A model generated the notes under the pieces. It saw only the letters and a program-made list of their open reading frames with translations, did not search any database and was not told the origin of the DNA. Positions 9,314 through 21,100 of a stretch of DNA of 64,000 nt are shown here, piece by piece. A program made the translations under genes and the position numbers. Source of the stretch: Paraburkholderia sp. BL21I4N1 (GTDB taxonomy: Bacteria > Pseudomonadota > Gammaproteobacteria > Burkholderiales > Burkholderiaceae); contig NZ_PVEN01000001.1 of assembly GCF_002973525.1 (NCBI RefSeq), forward strand, positions 434,001 through 498,000. The letters run 5' to 3'. Positions within the stretch are counted from its first letter, which is position 1; each line of letters opens with the position of its first letter.

Positions 9314-9547
9314 ATGAGTTGGGGCGACGAGAACACGAATTTCCACGTAGTGGTGAATCACGAAGAGCAGTACTCGATCTGGCCTGACTACAAGGCCATT
9401 CCCGCCGGTTGGCGCGAAGCCGGTAAGTCCGGCAAGAAGGAAGAATGCCTCGCGTGGATCGACGAGGTGTGGACCGACATGCGCCCGCTGAGCTTGCGCA
9501 AGGCGATGGAAGAAAGCGCGGCCGCACAAGGTTCCGCGCCGAACTGA
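9314..9547 (+). CDS. MbtH-like NRPS accessory protein
   Basis: 77 aa. It carries the family signature [16 protein letters not shown], then I-P-A-G-W-R and [14 protein letters not shown], with the conserved tryptophans. MbtH proteins bind adenylation domains in the cytoplasm and are needed for their folding or activity. The start at 9314 is set by a GGAG site 7 bases upstream; an in-frame ATG at 9257 lacks one. It is the first gene after the Fur-controlled promoter, and the type II thioesterase follows 4 bases after its stop. Confidence 0.96.
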   Translation: MSWGDENTNFHVVVNHEEQYSIWPDYKAIPAGWREAGKSGKKEECLAWIDEVWTDMRPLSLRKAMEESAAAQGSAPN

Positions 9548-9551
9548 ACGT

Positions 9552-10322
9552 ATGCAGCCTAGTGTGAGCACCGTAAGCACCGTGACCTTCGCCACTTCCA
9601 CGCCGCTCAATCTGATCTGCTTCGCGCATGCGGGCGGCAGCGCCGCGTTGTACCGGCGCTGGAAGCCGTTGCTGCCGGACGGTGTGACGCTGATCGCCGC
9701 GGAACTGCCCGGTCACGGCACGCGTCGCGCGCAAGCCGCTCATACCGGGTGGCGTCCGCTGATCGCCGAACTCGCCGACGAGATCGGCCAGCGTCTCGAT
9801 CGCACTGCACCCTTCGCCGTTTTCGGTCACAGCATGGGCGCGCTGGTGGGCTTCGAGCTCTGCCACGCGTTGCGGCAACGAGATGGCCGCATGCCGTTGT
9901 GGTTTGGCGCCTCGGCGTCGGTGGCGCCGTCGCGCCGCAACGTCGAGTCGGATTGGCTCGACTGCCCGCGCGAGACGATGGTGGCGAAGCTCGCGGAACT
10001 GGGCGGCACGCCCGCGGAATTGCTCGCCGACGCGGATTTCGTCGACTTCATGCTGCCGGTGCTGCGCGCGGATTTTCATCTGTGCGGTGTCTACACGGAG
10101 CACCGTCGTGCGAGTTCGCCGCGTCTGCCGCTCGAATGCCGTATCGATGCCTTTACCGGCCGCGACGATCGCGCCACCGCGCAATCCGCCGATGTCGACG
10201 CGTGGGCCGCCTGCACGCAAGGCGACTTCGGCCGCCATGAATTTTCGGGCGGTCACTTCTTTCTCGAAGCGCACGCCGCGGCGGTGCTGGATACGCTCAC
10301 TGCCGTAGCGGTAGAACAGTAG
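9552..10322 (+). CDS. Type II thioesterase (external editing thioesterase of NRPS)
   Basis: 256 aa alpha/beta hydrolase. It opens with the family-typical L-I-C-F-A-H-A-G-G-S-A and carries the nucleophile elbow G-H-S-M-G-A (Ser94). An aspartate-containing F-T-G-R-D-D segment and the C-terminal F-S-G-G-H-F-F-L supply the acid and His of the triad. Such enzymes free stalled NRPS carrier domains of wrong or misprimed groups. It lies in the same transcription unit as the MbtH protein and the cupin protein, as in many siderophore loci. Confidence 0.93.
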   Translation: MQPSVSTVSTVTFATSTPLNLICFAHAGGSAALYRRWKPLLPDGVTLIAAELPGHGTRRAQAAHTGWRPLIAELADEIGQRLDRTAPFAVFGHSMGALVGFELCHALRQRDGRMPLWFGASASVAPSRRNVESDWLDCPRETMVAKLAELGGTPAELLADADFVDFMLPVLRADFHLCGVYTEHRRASSPRLPLECRIDAFTGRDDRATAQSADVDAWAACTQGDFGRHEFSGGHFFLEAHAAAVLDTLTAVAVEQ

Positions 10323-10401
10323 GCCGTCGGATCGTCAAAGCGTCAACAGCGGCACGCGCCCAGCGGCCGCTTCTCATTTCCTTAAAAACGGATCCCTGAA
10401 A

Positions 10402-11832
10402 ATGTCGCTAACGTTTTCAACCTTGTTCGACTTCGAGCCGTTCGCAGGACAGAGCGAACAGCACCTCGACCTCATCAAGCGCTTTGCCGCCGCGCTGCCG
10501 TTCCGCAGCGCGACCGTGGACGAACTCGTGCTCGACGGTCAGTATCATCGCCGCCCGCTGCGTCCCGAGGACTTCGAGTTTCTCAAGTTCCGCAAGCCGG
10601 TGCGCACGCACAACGTGAGCCGCCTGCCGTCGCTGGCGTCGAATCGCACGTTGCTATCGATCTACGAGCTCGACGTGGCGAACCTGCCGCAGCAAACGAG
10701 CGCGGACGCATGGCAGCACTTCAACGCCTATCACGCCGACGAAGTGCGCGCGCTCGGCGCACAGATCGCGCCGTTCCTCGAAGCGTACGCCTTCGACTAT
10801 CTGAGCCGCGACACCGACATCGCCACGCAAGGCGACGCCGCGGCGGCGCGCCTGACGCGTCTGATCGGCGACGAACTGGCGTTCTGGGAAGACAACTTCG
10901 CGCGCCTCGTGCGCAACGATTATCTGCAGGACGGGCTGCGCTTTATCGCCGTGCAGCGTTGGGCGCTGCTGCCCTCGAAGCGCCGCGCGTTGCGTCGCGC
11001 GCAGGCTAGCGGCTTCTTCGACGCGTTGCCGCCCGCATTGCATCCCACGCTCGACCTCGATGGCGGTAGCGAAGATCTGCTCGCCCGTGTGGCGTCGGCG
11101 GCGGAGATCACGCGCGACGCGCATTCGTACTGGCAGTTCTATCTGCCGACCAGCCTCGCAAAAACCAATCTGCTGTACGCACTCGCACGCCGTCCCGACC
11201 GCGCGTTCGGTCTGATCGGCGCGGCGTTCGCGGCGCAAGCCGAGCAACTCGCGTTCGTCGCGGCGTTGACGCGCGCCTGTCCGCATCTCACGCACCGCGG
11301 TGCGGCGCCCGACGCCGGCCCGGACCGCCAGCGCGAACTCGCGCGCCGCTTCGCCGACGCGCTGCGCGAACTCGAGGCGCGCTACGGCGCGAGCGCACGC
11401 GAACAATGCATGCAAGGCTTCGCGGCCGCCGAGCGTTTGACGGAACGCGCGCGTTGGGATCTCGGCGAACAACTGCGCTGGCTGTCGGCAATCGAACGCT
11501 TCTGCGAATTCGCGCAGCGCATCAGCACGCGCATCTATGCCGAGTTTCCCGACATCGACCGCGAGACGTTCGTCGAGCCGCACGAGATGTGCTCGACCAC
11601 CCACGTCCACAACGATCACCGTCTCGTCACGATCGAGGCGGGCGAGATGCTGTTCTGGGGCAACGTCGGCATGCAGTTGAAGATGAACGAAGGCGACATG
11701 GTGCTGATTCCCGATGGCCGTTTGCACGGCTCGACGGTGGTGTCCGGCGAGTGTACGTATCACCAGCCGATCATTCCGGACGACTGGGTCAATGCGCTGG
11801 TCGTCGAACTCGACGCGCCGCAGCCGGCCTGA
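10402..11832 (+). CDS. SznF/GrbD-type cupin protein, putative N-N bond-forming enzyme of diazeniumdiolate synthesis
   Basis: 476 aa; SznF of streptozotocin biosynthesis is 471 aa. Residues 1-130 are a helical lead, about 150-300 resemble a haem-oxygenase-like helical domain, and 385-470 are a cupin. The cupin has T-H-V-H-N-D-H and G-R-L-H-G, giving His401, His403 and His442. As I recall, the SznF iron ligands are His407, His409 and His448, the same spacing. The central domain keeps only scattered candidates (E235, H241, E281), and I see no H-x3-D-x2-H helix, so the di-iron site may be lost. SznF hydroxylates and rearranges a methylarginine to an N-nitrosourea. A homologue in gramibactin loci is tied to graminine formation. 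With no hydroxamate or catechol genes nearby, a role in making the arginine-derived metal ligand is the best inference. A 79-base gap separates it from the thioesterase. Confidence 0.72.
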   Translation: MSLTFSTLFDFEPFAGQSEQHLDLIKRFAAALPFRSATVDELVLDGQYHRRPLRPEDFEFLKFRKPVRTHNVSRLPSLASNRTLLSIYELDVANLPQQTSADAWQHFNAYHADEVRALGAQIAPFLEAYAFDYLSRDTDIATQGDAAAARLTRLIGDELAFWEDNFARLVRNDYLQDGLRFIAVQRWALLPSKRRALRRAQASGFFDALPPALHPTLDLDGGSEDLLARVASAAEITRDAHSYWQFYLPTSLAKTNLLYALARRPDRAFGLIGAAFAAQAEQLAFVAALTRACPHLTHRGAAPDAGPDRQRELARRFADALRELEARYGASAREQCMQGFAAAERLTERARWDLGEQLRWLSAIERFCEFAQRISTRIYAEFPDIDRETFVEPHEMCSTTHVHNDHRLVTIEAGEMLFWGNVGMQLKMNEGDMVLIPDGRLHGSTVVSGECTYHQPIIPDDWVNALVVELDAPQPA

Positions 11833-12142
11833 CGCGAGCCGTTCGCGCGTGCCGCGGCCGTGCAATAGCGGCGCGCGCGAATTGGGCGGAATGAAACAAC
11901 CCGGCATGACCCGGCCGCTACCTGGTCGCGACCCAGGCACATGCCGTGAAGCCGTACCCATGCAACATCGCAGTCGATAGACACACCCGCCGTGCGCGGC
12001 GGTCCGTGTCTTCAGAATAAAGACGCTCATCCCGAAGCGTCGCGATTCTCCCCACGAAAACCCAGCTAAATCAGCGTGGCCGCGAGCGGCGCGCATGGCG
12101 GGCGCGCGTCGGCGCGCGTCCGGTCGACGAAATCAAGGGAGC
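11833..12142. other. 310-base gap before first NRPS with one hairpin
   Basis: No gene is seen. An imperfect hairpin at 11980-12010 (outer arms GACAC/GTGTC, inner CCGCCG/CGGCGG) is not followed by a T run. It could be an attenuator, an mRNA-stabilising stem or a partial terminator between the small upstream genes and the giant NRPS. I see no second Fur box here. Confidence 0.4.
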
Positions 12143-12145
12143 ATG

Positions 12146-15100
12146 ATGGAACCGAATGAATCTCACGGCACGCTGGGCGATGCCGCTTTGCCGTTGTCGC
12201 TGGAAGCGCGCGCGAGTGCCTGCAATGCCGCCGACTGGACCAGCCGCGTGATTCGCGGCGACGCGATCGGTGCGCAGGTGGAACTGCCGGCGTGGCTCGC
12301 GTCCTCGTATGACACGCTGCGCGAGCAGGTGATGCACCCGGCGTATCCGTGCTTCTTCGGCACCGTCGCCGAGAAGCGCGGCGAGATGTTTTACGCGTTC
12401 GTGAACGGTAAGGACACCACGGACCTGGCAGGGTCGATGGAGACCTTCGCGCGACTCGCGGCCATGCCCGACTATCGCAAGAACAATATCGCGGTGTTCT
12501 TCGAGCCGGACGCCGAGCCGCTTTCGCACGACGAGTATCAGCGTCATTTCTGGCGCATCCTGCAGGCGCTGCACGACGTCGATCCGAATGCCGCCGCCGA
12601 TTCGTATCCCGATCCCTCCGATGAAAACTGGGAGTTCTCGTACGCCGGCATCGAAATGTTCGTGGTGTGCGCGTGCCCGTCGTTTGCCACGCGCCACAGC
12701 CGCAATCTCGGGCCCGGCATGGTGCTGCTGTTCCAGCCGCGCGCGGTGTTCGTCGACACCATCACGAACAAGGTGATCGGCCGCGAGGCGCGCAATCAGG
12801 TGCGCCAGCGTTTGCTGAAATGGGACGCGGTCGACCCGCATCCCGACCTCGGCTTTTACGGCGACCCCGGCAATCTGGAGTGGAAACAGTATTTTCTCGG
12901 CGACGACAACGCGCGCGCCGGCGACGTTTGCCCGTTCCTGAGCCGCAAGTCGCGCCTCGCGCGCGCGGCGCACGACGCGAGCGCCAACGGTTCCGCGGCT
13001 CACGACGACATCGTCTCGCGCCTGGTCGATCACGCGTACCACCGCCCGCATGCAATCGCGCTGCGCTATCTGGCGGACGGCGTCGCCGACGAACGGGCGC
13101 TCAGCTACACGCAGTTGCTCGAGCGCGTGCAGCGCGCCGCTGCCGCGTTGCGCGAGCACGCCGCGCCCGGCGAGCGCGTGATGATATTGCTGCCGAGCGG
13201 CCTCGATTACGTCGTCAACTTTTTCGCCTGCCTGTATGCGGGCCTCGTCGCGGTGCCGGCGTATGCGCCGCAGCCGCAACATGCGCAACACCTCGAACGT
13301 TTGCGCGCGATGCAGGCGGACTGTTCGCCGCGTATCGCGATCGTCGGCGCGGAGCAGCAGGCTCAGTGGAGCGCGCTCGTTGGCGATTCACAAAGCAGCG
13401 CTTGTATCGCGCTCACGCCGGAGCAAACACAGCAAGCTGCGCCGCTCGCTTTCGAGCGTCCCCGGCTCGATGCGCTCGCATTCCTGCAATACACGTCGGG
13501 CTCGACCTCGGAGCCGAAGGGCGTAATGGTCAGCCACGCCAACATCGCGGCCAACGAACAGGCGATTCACGCGGGCATGTCGATCGACGCGACGCGCGAC
13601 GTCATGCTGAGCTGGTTGCCGCTCTACCACGACATGGGTTTGATCGGCGGCCTGATGTTGCCGCTGTATTTCGGCTTCGAACTCGTGCTGCTCGATCCTC
13701 AGCATTTCCTCGAACAACCGGCGCGCTGGTTGCGAGCCATCTCGCGTTATCGCGCCACCGTCAGCGGCGGTCCGAATTTCGCCTATCAATTGTGCGCGGA
13801 CCGTGTGCGCGACAGGCAGTTCGACGGGCTCGACCTGTCGTGCTGGCGCGTGGCCTTCTGCGGGGCGGAGCCGATCCAGGCCGCCACGCTCGACGCGTTC
13901 GCGCGCAAGGCGGCGTCGGCAGGTCTGCGCGAAGGCTCGTTGTATCCCTGCTATGGGCTTGCCGAAGCGACGCTGTTCGCGAGCGGCGGGGTGGCGGGCG
14001 AGGGCGCGCTCGCGCCTTTGTTCGAGGTGAATGCACTCGCGCAAGGCGCTGGACGCAAGGCCGAAAGCGAAGACCGCGCGGCGACGCCGCTGGTCGATTG
14101 TGGCCGGTCCACACCGGATCTTTCGCTGAAAATCGTTGACCCCGCAACGGGCGCGGTGCTGGAGGATGGCGGCGTCGGCGAAATTCATCTGGGTGGCGCG
14201 AGCATTGCGCAGGGCTACTGGAACAAGCCGGCGGCGAGCGCGGCCACGTTCGTTCCCGATGCGGTGAACGGTACGCGCTGGCTGCGTACCGGCGACCTCG
14301 GTTTCGTGAACGACGGCCGCCTGTTCGTCACCGGGCGCGTGAAGGATCTGATTATCCTGCGCGGTCGCAACGTCTATCCGCAGGATATCGAACGCGCGCT
14401 GTCGCAGGTCGACGGACTGCGCAGCGGCCGGATCGCGGCCTTCGCCGTGCGTGACGCGAACGGCGCGGAAGCCATCGGCGTGGCGGCGGAACTGGCGCGC
14501 GCCGCGCAGCGTGATGGCGCAGAGGAGGCCGTGATCGATACGATCCGGCGCGCGGTGGCCGCCTCGATCGGCGAGCCGGTGGGCGCCGTTCTGCTGCTCG
14601 AAGCCGGCGCGTTGCCGCGCACGTCGAGCGGCAAACTGCGGCGCGCCGCTTGCGCCACGGGTTTTGCCGATGGCTCGCTGGCCTGCGTGGCGCGTTACGT
14701 ACATGACGCAAATGCCGAACTCGCGACCGACGATCCGCAACGCACCGCGATGGCGCCGTTCGACGGCGACGCGCTGGAAGAGCGCATAGCCGCGTTGTGG
14801 CATGCATTGCCGTCGCTGCGTCACGTGCAACGCGACGACGATTTCTTCGTGAGCGGCGGTCAGTCGATCGTCGCGGCCCAACTGGCGGCTGCGATCAACG
14901 CGCGATTCGACACCGCGTTGCCGATCGCCTTCGTGTTCGAACATCCCACCATCGCGGCCCAGGCGGCGGCGTTGACGCGGTTGGGTGTGGCGCAACTGCG
15001 CGACGCCGCTCAGCGGGTCGCGCAATCCGTTGACCAGGCGGACAGCGTCGTCTCGATCGATCAGCGCGAGCCGGCGCCGCTAAGTGCCGGTCAGACGAGC

Positions 15101-18100
15101 CTCTATCTGCTCTGGCAACTCGACCCGCAAGGCACGGCGAATTCGATTTCGGCGAGCGTACGGATCGGCGGCAAACTGGACGAAGCGGTCTTCGAAGCGG
15201 CGCTCGGCGATATCGTGCGGCGTCACGCGATCCTGCGTACCCGCTTTGTCGAGACAGACGGCGTGCCGGCTCAGATCGTCGACGACGTGCGCGCCGCGCA
15301 ATGGCGGCGCGAGGACTTTTCGAGGTTCGACAGCGGCGTGCGCGACGCGCGCCTCTATGCGTTGCTCGGCGATCTGGCCGAGCAACCTTTCGATCTCGCG
15401 CACGATCCGTTGTTGCGCGTCGCCCTTTGCCGCATGAGCGACGAAGAGCACGTGGTGCATCTGCACGTGCATCACATCGTTGCCGATGCACAGTCGCTCG
15501 CGTTGCTGCTCAACGAGTGGTGTGCCGCTTACGACGCGCGCGTCGACGGCGTGCCGTCGGCGGCGCTCGCCGCCGCGCCGCTGCAATACGCGACCTACGC
15601 ACGCGGCGAGAACGACGCCGCCCATCGCGCGGCGCTCGATACACAACTCGCGTGGTGGCGTGCGCGGCTCGCGTCGCCGGTGGCGGAACTCGCGTTGCCG
15701 CTGGACCGCCCGCGCGCAGCGCAACGCAGCGACGTGGGCGAACGGGTCTCGCTGCACGTGCCCGCAGGTCTCGTGAAACGCCTCAACGCACTCGCCCAGG
15801 CGGCGCGTGCCACGCCCTTCATGGTGCAGTACGCGGCCTGGACGGCGTTGCTGCATCGCTATAGCGGCCAGCGTGAATTTCGCGTCGGCGTGCCGGTGGC
15901 CGGTCGCGAGAGTGCGGCAAGCCGCGGCGCGCTCGGCTACTTCGTCAACACGCTGGCGCTGCCGGTGTCGATCTCCGGTCGCCTGACGTGCTCCGGGTGG
16001 CTCGATCAAACGCGCGCCGTGTTGCTCGAAGCGCTCGCCAATCAGCAGGCGCCGCTAGCGCGTGTGGTGGCCGCACTGGGCGGACCGCGCGACGGCTCGC
16101 ACGGCGGACTGTTCCAGACGCTCTTCAATTACGAAGGCATCGATCGCGCGGCGCTCGCGCATTCGCGCCATCTGCAATTGCGTGACATCGAAAACCTCAC
16201 GCGCGGCGCGCAGTTCGATCTGGCGCTCAACGTGGCCGAACAGAACGGCGCACTCGAGCTTGCATTCGACTACGCCTGCGACGTCTTCGACGAATCCACG
16301 GTGGAACGTCTGGCCGCGCATTACCTCGAAGTGCTCGAACAATTCGCCGACGCCGGCGCGACGCCGCTCGCCGGCCTGCGTTTGTCGCGCGGTACGGGGC
16401 AAACGGTACTCACGGCTCTCGCCGCCTCGGCACAAACCGGCACCTCGACGTTCGAACCGGTCTGGAAGGCGATTGCCGCGCAGGCCCGCACGCGGCCTAC
16501 CGCCGTGGCGGTGAAGTGCGACGGCAACGCGATCGACTACCGCTCGCTCGAACGATGGTCGAATCAGATCGCGCGCCGTTTGCAGCGCGAGTATGCCGCG
16601 CCGCTCGCCGACGTTCGCGTGGGCCTGTGTGTCTCGCGCTCGGTGGCCCTGCCGTGCGCGTTGCTCGGCATCCTCAAGGCCGGCGCTGCCTTCGTGCCGC
16701 TCGACGCCGATTATCCGGCCGCGCGCCTCGCCACGATGCTCGACGACGCCGGCATCGAAATCGTTCTCGTCGACCGGGCGAGTGCCGAACGCGTGGGCAG
16801 CTTGCTCGACGGCCGCCGCATTCTGCAAGTGGAAGACGTGCGCGCCGAAGACGCCGCGCCGCTCGTCACCGCCGTGCATCCCGAGGCGCTGGCGTACGTG
16901 ATCTACACGTCGGGTTCGACCGGCCGTCCGAAAGGCGTGGCGGTGTCGCATGCAGCGCTTGGCCGTCACCTGAGCGACTTCGTGCGCGCGTACGGTATCC
17001 GCGACACGGACACGCAGTTGCAGATCTCGACGATCAACTTCGACGTCGCCTTGCACGAGATGCTGCCCGCGCTGATGCAGGGCGGCCGCGTGCTGATGCG
17101 TGGCGCCGCGCAATGGGACCTCGCGACGCTCAACGCCGCGCTCGAAGACGAGCATGTGAGCTTCGCGCGTATTCCGACCGCGTTCTGGCAGCAATGGTTG
17201 CGCGAGCCGGAGAAGCGTCGTTTCGAATCGCTGCGGCAAATCACGGTTGGCGGCGAGGCGTTGCCGGGCGATGCGCTCGCCGCATGGCAACGCTCGCCGC
17301 TCGCGTCGATCCGCGTCGACAACCTGTACGGCCCGACCGAAACCACGGTGGCCTGTTTGCATCGCGCGACCGTCGCGGCGGATGCGGCGTACGCCACCGC
17401 GCCGATCGGCGTGCCGTTCGCGTCGCGCACGCTTTCCGTGATCGATGCCGATGGCGGTTCGCTGCCGCAAGGCGGCCAGGGCGAGTTGTGCATTGGCGGC
17501 ACCACGCTCGCGCGCGGTTATCTCGGCCGTCCGGCATTGACCGCCGAGCGCTTCGTGCCCGATCCGCACGGTGCGCCGGGTAGCCGCGTGTATCGCAGCG
17601 GCGACCTGGGACGCATCGGCACGCAGGGTGAGGCGCATTTTCTGGGGCGTCTGGACGAACAGATCAAGCTGCGCGGTTTCCGTATCGAACCCGGTGAGAT
17701 CGAAGCGGCGCTGCGCAGTTGCGAGGGCGTGCGCGATGCGCTCGTAATGGCACGCGACGACGCCGGCCATAAGCGCCTTGTCGCGTACTGGGTCGGCGAA
17801 CTGAATATGAAAACGGGCGGGTCGGCACACGGCAACCCGCAGGACGAGGCTGCTACGTTGCGCGCGGCGCTCGAAGCCAGACTGCCGGCGCATATGATTC
17901 CCTCTGCGTTCATGCGCCTCGACGCGTTGCCGTTGATGCCGAACGGCAAGCTCGACCGCGCCGCGCTGCCGGCCGCGCCGGTCGCGCCGGCCGCCAGCAT
18001 CGCGCCGCGCGACGCGCGCGAACGCATCGTGCTGGACGTGTGGCGCAAGGTGCTGCAGCGCGACGACCTCGGCGTCACCGACGATTTCTTCGAAGCAGGC

Positions 18101-21100
18101 GGCGATTCAATTCTCACGCTGCAAGTGGTGGCGCGTCTGCGCGATGCCGGCTATGCGGTCACCCCGCGCGAAGTGTTCGACGCGCCGAGCGTGGCGCGAC
18201 TCGCGGCGTTGATGCGCGAGCAAACGGGCAGCGCGCGCGAATGGAACGAGCGTCGCGCGCCGCTGCCGCTGACGGCGGCGCAGCGGCATTTCTTCGAGCG
18301 TCATCCGCAGGCGCCGGCGCACTGGAACCAGGCGGTGTGGCTGGACGTGCCCGCTACGCTCGACGCCAACGTATTGCACGCGGCGTTGCGCGCGCTGGTC
18401 GAACGTCACGATGCGCTGCGCTTGCGCTTCGTGCGCGACGAGGCGCACGCCTGGCATCAGCAGGTGCAAGGCGCGGGCGATGTGCGTTTCGATGTCGTCG
18501 AGGCAGGCGATGACAGCGCGCAGGAGCAGAAGCAGGCCGAAGCCGCCGCGCGCCTGCAACGCGGTTTCGATCTCGCGCAGGGGCCGTTGTTCGGCGCCTT
18601 GCTCGTGCGGCGCGGCGCGTCGACGACGAATCGTTTGCTGCTGGCCGCGCATCACCTGATTGTGGACGCCGTGTCATGGCGTGTGCTGATCGCCGAACTC
18701 GGTCTCGCGTGCGAGCGTCTGGCGCGTGGGGAAGCGCCGTTTGCCGCACGCGTGTCGATGCCGTGGAGCGTGTGGGTGGACAGCGCCCGCGTGTCGGCGC
18801 CGTCTTCGCACGTGACGGAGGCCGATGGCGACATAGCGTGGTGGCGCGAGACCTTGCAGGCTTCGCGCCCGCTGTGGCCCGCCGAGGCTTTGCAAGGCCA
18901 GCGCGTGTGCGACGCGCGTACGCTGACCAGTACGTTGGATGTCGATGCGACGCGCGTCCTGCTGCAAGGCACGTCGCACGCGTTGCGCACCGGCGTGGAG
19001 GACATGTTGCTCGCCGCGCTCGCGCTTTCCTGCGACGCGTGGGGCGGTGTGCTGGTGTCGTTGGAAGGCCACGGCCGCGCGCTGCGTCGCGACGATGTGG
19101 ACGTGTCTCAAACGGTCGGCTGGTTCACGCAGCGCTATCCGCTGTGGCTGAACGCGACCGACAAGGCGACCGGAAACGCAACCGGAAACGCAACTGAGAA
19201 AGCGGACGCCGCGGAAACTCGCCTGGCGACGCTGCGCACCACCAAAACCTTGTTGCGCGCCGCCGCCGCTCACGCGGCCGGCTGGGAACGCGCGGCCGCC
19301 GCGTTACAAAACCTGAGCGCGCCGCAGGTCAGCTTCAACTATCTCGGGCAGTTCGACGGCACGCCCGGCGCGGCGGGCATCGCGTTGCGTCCGGAACTGG
19401 TCGACGACAGCACGGATCCGGCCAGCGCGCTGCACTACGCGCTGGATCTGAACGCAATGGTCGTAGCCGGTGAATTGCGGGTGCAGTGGCGCTACGCCGG
19501 CGGTCTGCTCGACGACGACAGCGCTCAGGCGCTCGCCGATCGCTTCAATGCGGCCCTGCGCGAGCTGATCGCGCATTGCGCGCAAGCCGCGCCGGGTGCG
19601 ACGCCTGAAGACTTCCCGCTTGCCGGACTCGACAGTGCCGCGCTGGCACGCCTCGCGTTGCCGTTCCAGAACGTGGCCGATCTTTACCCGGCGACGCCGG
19701 TGCAGCAAGGCCTGTTGTTCCACGCACTCGAAGGCGCGGCGCAGGGCGTCTACGTGAATCAGAAGCGTCTCACGCTGGCCGGCGCGCTCGACGGCGACGC
19801 GTTGCGCACGGCCTGGGAAGCGGCGCTCGCGCGTCACGAGGTGTTGCGCGTGTCGTTCGAATGGGCACATGGCGGGATGCCGTTGCAGGTGGTGCATCGC
19901 ACGCTGGCGTTGGACTGGCAGCGCCACGATTGGCACACACAAGGAGCTGGCTACGACGCACGCCTCGACGCCTGGCTCGCCGCCGATCGCGCGCGTCCTT
20001 TCGATCTCGCGCACGCGCCGCTCTGGCGCCTCGCACTGTTTGCACGCCCTGACGGTGCGCACGATCTGGTGTGGACCACCCACCATTTGCTGACCGACGG
20101 CTGGAGCGCCGCGCAATTGCTCGACGAGGTGCTCGCGGACTATCACGCCGTACGCGCCGAGGGACGTGCCGCATTGGACACGACGCCGCGGAACGGCGCA
20201 CCCGCATGGCGCGATTACGTCGCGTGGCTGCAGGGTCGTCATGGCGACGAGGCATGGTGGCGCGCGCATCTCGCGAGCGACGACACGAAGCCGCCCGCCT
20301 TGCTGCTGGATGGTGCGCCCGCGTTGCTGTCTCCGCTGAGCCATGCGGATTCGGACGCAGACACCGAGGCGGACGCAAACGCTGCCGCCGCCGCGCCCGC
20401 GCTGCGCCTGCATCGCGTGCTCGACGCCTCGTTCACCGCGCAACTCGCGCAGACCGCACGCGCCGCGCGCGTCACCGTCAACACCGTGTTGCAGGCTGCC
20501 TGGGCGTTGCTGCTCGCGCGCCGCGCCGATCGCGCACGCGCCGCGTTCGGCGTGACCGTATCGGGCCGCGGTGTTGCACCCGAAGGAATCAGCCGCACAG
20601 TGGGCCTTTTCATCAACACATTGCCGCTCGAAACGGATGTGCCGTCCGCGATGGAATTCGGCGATTGGGCGCGCGCGTTGCAAGGCGCGAATGCCGCGCT
20701 GCGCGAACACGAGGCCACACCGCTAGCGCGCGTGCAGCAGTGGTCGGGACGCAGTGGCGACACGTTATTCGACAGCGTGCTCGTCTTCGAAAACTATCCG
20801 GTGAGTCCCGCACTGCGTGCCGGCGATGCACCGCTGCGCATCACGGCGGTGGAAGCTAGCGAGCGCAGCCACTATCCGCTGACGGTGACGGCGCTGGTCG
20901 GCGACGCGCTCGAACTCGGCTGGACCGCGGACGCCACACGCCTCGACCGTTCGACACTCGACACAGTCGCCGAAGGCTACGTCGCGCTGCTTTCACAGAT
21001 CGTCGCCGCGCGGGCGCAAGGGCGATTGCGCAACTTCGCGTTGCCGGCGCCAGCGGCGGCTTCGACGTGGGCCGAACCGCGCGCGACCTTCGCGTTTGAA

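Noticed and set aside
10402..11832. Cupin protein as a TauD/SyrP-type aspartyl beta-hydroxylase
   Set aside because: The length, helical N-terminal two thirds and C-terminal H-x-H...H cupin fit SznF, not the 300-residue TauD fold with its H-x-D...H motif.
12071..13291. Many long frames opposite and out of frame with the NRPS genes (for example 13388-15025 and 41880-44228, minus strand)
   Set aside because: They are antisense or shifted readings of the NRPS repeats, rich in Arg and His, with no ribosome sites or domains of their own.
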